This document shows positions 4,947 to 6,911 of a stretch of 6,911 bases of DNA, piece after piece. The translations under genes were made by a program, and so were the position numbers. The number at the start of each line of letters is the position of its first letter. Within the stretch, counting starts at the first letter, position 1. The notes under the pieces were generated by a model. That model saw only the letters and a list, made by a program, of their open reading frames with translations. It ran no database searches and was not told the origin of the DNA. This DNA comes from JBOGJG01 sp050747825 (GTDB lineage Bacteria > Acidobacteriota > UBA6911 > RPQK01 > JBOGJG01). The stretch spans positions 1 to 6,911 of the forward strand of contig JBOGJG010000306.1 in NCBI GenBank assembly GCA_050747825.1. The letters are read 5' to 3'.

Positions 4947-5813
4947 ATGGGCAACGTCGTTACCCTGGGCCTCATCCAGATGAGCTGCGGGACGGATCCG
5001 GAGCGGAATTTCGATAAAGCAGTCGCCAGGATTCGAGAGGCAGCTTCACAGGGCGCCCAGTTGATCTGCCTGCAGGAGTTGTTTCGCTCGCAGTACTTCC
5101 CGCAGCGAGAAGACGCGGCTCTTTTTGAGCTGGCTGAGACGATCCCGGGACCCGGCAGCGAGCGCCTGGCCGAGTTGGCCCGTGAGTTGGACGTCATCAT
5201 ACTGGCCTCGCTCTTTGAAAAGCGCACGGCCGGCATTTATCACAACACCGCCGTTATCCTCGATCAGGAGGGCAAGCTTTCCGGAAAATACCGGAAGATG
5301 CACATCCCAGATGACCCGCTTTATTATGAGAAGTTTTACTTCACGCCGGGAGATCTGGGATTCCGCAGCCATGCGACCCGCCACGGCGAGGTTGGGATGC
5401 TGGTTTGCTGGGACCAGTGGTTTCCCGAAGCCGCCCGCCTGACTGCCCTGAAAGGCGCCGAGTTCCTTTTTTACCCTACTGCTATCGGCTGGCTGGACGG
5501 TGAGTCGGATGAGACCAACCGCGCCCAGCATTCCGCCTGGGAGACGATTCAGCGGGGGCACGCCGTGGCCAACGGCGTCTTTCTGGCCGCAATTAACAGG
5601 GTGGGACCAGAGGGAGCGCTGACGTTCTGGGGGCAGTCGTTTGTCAGCGATCCTTTCGGACGCATTCTCGCCAGAGCCTCCGACTCGGAAGAGGAAATCC
5701 TGATTGTGCCCTGCGACCTCTCGTGCGTTGAGGAGACCCGCCGCAACTGGCCGTTTCTCCGTGATCGCCGCATCGAAGCTTATGCCGGACTCTCGCTCAG
5801 GTTTGATGATTAG
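4947..5813 (+). CDS. aguB: N-carbamoylputrescine amidase
   Basis: This 288-residue enzyme of the carbon-nitrogen hydrolase (nitrilase) superfamily splits N-carbamoylputrescine into putrescine, CO2 and ammonia, the last step of the agmatine route to polyamines. The Glu-Lys-Cys triad is visible: Glu44 in CLQELFRSQYF, Lys117 in KYRKMHIPDDP, and Cys154 in VCWDQWFPEAAR. The pattern YYEKFYFTPGDLGF at 127-139 and the block FWGQSFVSDPFG are typical of the plant- and bacterial-type N-carbamoylputrescine amidases; length is normal. The gene directly after it encodes agmatine deiminase, the preceding step, and overlaps it by eight bases, which makes the assignment firm. An in-frame ATG at 4821 would add 42 unrelated residues and begins upstream of the promoter, so 4947 is used. 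Expression probably starts from a leaderless transcript with +1 on this ATG. The arginine decarboxylase that would make agmatine is not in the window. Confidence 0.95.
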   Translation: MGNVVTLGLIQMSCGTDPERNFDKAVARIREAASQGAQLICLQELFRSQYFPQREDAALFELAETIPGPGSERLAELARELDVIILASLFEKRTAGIYHNTAVILDQEGKLSGKYRKMHIPDDPLYYEKFYFTPGDLGFRSHATRHGEVGMLVCWDQWFPEAARLTALKGAEFLFYPTAIGWLDGESDETNRAQHSAWETIQRGHAVANGVFLAAINRVGPEGALTFWGQSFVSDPFGRILARASDSEEEILIVPCDLSCVEETRRNWPFLRDRRIEAYAGLSLRFDD

Positions 5814-6911
5814 GACACCCGCGAAGCTAGGCTTCCGGATGCCGGCGGAATGGTATCGCCATGAATCGACCTGGCTGAGCTGGCCCAAGGATCCTCAAAC
5901 TTGGCCGGAGCGGGTTCCACAAGTGCAGGAAACGTATATTCGGCTTATGGCGGCGCTCACCGCCCATGAGCGAGTTGACCTGCTGGTGGACGATCACGAA
6001 ATCGAGGAAGAAGTTCGCCGCAGGCTCACGTCAGCCGGAGTGCAGCTCGAATCCGTCCGCTTTCACCCGATCCAGACGGTGGACGCCTGGATCCGCGATT
6101 ACGGCCCCAATTTTCTGCTGCGCGAAGCAGATGGGCGGATCGAGCCAGCCTATAACGATTGGAAGTTCAATGCCTGGGGAGGCAAGTATCCGGAGTTGAT
6201 CAAAGACTCCGATGTTCCGGCCAAGCTGGAGCCCACCCTGCAAATGCCAAGATTTGAGCCCGGTATCGTTTTAGAGGGCGGCTCAATCGATGTCAATGGC
6301 GCAGGGACTTGCCTGACCACCGAACAGTGCCTGCTCAACTCCAACCGGAACCCTCAAATGTCGAAAAAGGAGATTGAGCAACACCTGAAGGACTTCCTGG
6401 GCGTCGAGCAGGTGATCTGGCTGGCGGCGGGAATCGCCGGCGATGACACAGACGGACATATCGACGATATCGCTCGCTTTGTCGATCCTGAAACCATCGT
6501 CTGCGCGCTGGCCCAGGACCCAGCCGATGAAAACTACCAAGCCCTTCAGGACAACTATCAGCGTTTACAAAGGGCTCGCAGCCTTCAGGGGCGGCCCTTT
6601 CAGATAGTTCCGCTGCCCATGCCGCAGATGCTTCAAGGCTCTGACGGCCCTCTGCCGGCAAGCTACGCTAACTTTTACATTGCCAACGGTGTGGTCTTGC
6701 TGCCTGTCTTTCAAGACCCCAACGATCAGCCTGCTCTGGAAATCCTGCAGAAGCTCTTTCCAACTCGCCGGGTGATCGGCATCAACTGCAAGCCCCTGGT
6801 CTGGGGCATGGGAACCATCCACTGCCTGACCCAGCAGCAGCCGGGGGCTCGCTACGCTCGCGGTGGCGGGTGGCAGGAGGCGGGTGGCAAGCTCGCATCG
6901 CTCGCGGTGGC
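5806..6911 (+). CDS. aguA: Agmatine deiminase, 3' end beyond window
   Basis: The frame is open from ATG 5806 to the window edge (368 codons) without a stop. It encodes agmatine deiminase (peptidyl-arginine deiminase-like family), which turns agmatine into N-carbamoylputrescine and ammonia, feeding the amidase encoded just upstream. Residues in order: LGFRMPAEW and STWLSWP near the N-terminus, DAWIRDYGP at 93-101 with Asp98, LEGGSID at 156-162 with Glu157, GDDTDGHIDD at 212-221 with His218, and the nucleophile Cys340 in GTIHCLTQQQP. All catalytic residues are therefore present. ATG 5806 overlaps the aguB stop region by eight bases; it is chosen over ATG 5839 because the family N-terminus (TPAKLGFRMPAEW) precedes 5839. 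Relatives normally end a few residues after QQQP; here the frame continues about 20 codons through a GC-rich repeat. The true stop may lie just outside, or the repeat may have replaced the original one. Confidence 0.93.
   Translation, partial: MIRTPAKLGFRMPAEWYRHESTWLSWPKDPQTWPERVPQVQETYIRLMAALTAHERVDLLVDDHEIEEEVRRRLTSAGVQLESVRFHPIQTVDAWIRDYGPNFLLREADGRIEPAYNDWKFNAWGGKYPELIKDSDVPAKLEPTLQMPRFEPGIVLEGGSIDVNGAGTCLTTEQCLLNSNRNPQMSKKEIEQHLKDFLGVEQVIWLAAGIAGDDTDGHIDDIARFVDPETIVCALAQDPADENYQALQDNYQRLQRARSLQGRPFQIVPLPMPQMLQGSDGPLPASYANFYIANGVVLLPVFQDPNDQPALEILQKLFPTRRVIGINCKPLVWGMGTIHCLTQQQPGARYARGGGWQEAGGKLASLAV
6846..6911. repeat. GC-rich repeat at the aguA end, cut by window edge
   Basis: GGCTCGCTACGCTCGC (6846-6861) is the exact reverse complement of 3492-3507. 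Bases 6847-6867 recur at 6891-6911 with 19 of 21 matches, a period of 44 bases, and GGCGGGTGGCA occurs twice between (6865-6875 and 6879-6889). Because 44 is not a multiple of three, the two copies are read in different frames by aguA, which argues that the tract is a repeat and not selected protein sequence. It runs off the window, so its full extent is unknown. Confidence 0.75.

Noticed and set aside
5046..5888. A 280-codon open frame on the minus strand opposite aguB
   Set aside because: It is a shadow of aguB, whose catalytic Glu, Lys and Cys motifs are all in the plus-strand frame.
5966..6822. Several short open frames on both strands within 5966-6822
   Set aside because: All lie inside aguA, whose frame is continuous from 5806 with family motifs in order.

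Overview
The window looks like a piece of a GC-rich bacterial chromosome, most probably an Acidobacteriota member or a close relative. That assignment is an inference. It rests on the combination of a Tat-exported Gfo/Idh/MocA oxidoreductase, a family 5 uracil-DNA glycosylase, the decayed remains of an S9 prolyl-oligopeptidase-type gene, a characteristic radical SAM protein, and many short interspersed palindromic repeats. No rRNA, tRNA, phage or transposase gene is visible.

Layout. Positions 1-264 are non-coding as far as I can tell and hold a hairpin-forming repeat (161-203) and an operator-like dyad (246-263). On the plus strand follow a Tat-signal oxidoreductase (265-1605), an intergenic gap built entirely of a TTGGAAC-type inverted repeat (1604-1676), a UdgB-type uracil-DNA glycosylase (1681-2361) and a small exported protein of unknown function (2380-2955). 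From 2956 to 3397, on the minus strand, lies a wrecked S9 peptidase gene: its N-terminus and part of its C-terminal domain remain, joined by an internal deletion and broken by frameshifts. Positions 3398-3586 hold only repeats and a hairpin. A minus-strand two-gene unit follows: a radical SAM protein (4834-3821) and a two-helix membrane protein (3814-3587). A divergent promoter region (about 4835-4946) separates it from the plus-strand pair aguB (4947-5813) and aguA (5806 to beyond the window end).

How genes work together. aguA and aguB encode the two steps agmatine -> N-carbamoylputrescine -> putrescine. They overlap by 8 bases and are almost certainly one transcript, probably starting at or next to the aguB start codon (leaderless). 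aguA has no stop codon inside the window: after its normal C-terminal motif the frame runs into a GC-rich repeat, and the window ends there. The other genes show no obvious pathway link to each other.

I do not see a clear new defence or mobile system. The items most worth a second look are the aguA frame running into a repeat, the glycosylase with Ser at an expected iron-sulphur Cys position, the gene-to-gene spacer made wholly of repeat, the leaderless-type promoters, and the uncharacterised radical SAM/membrane protein pair.
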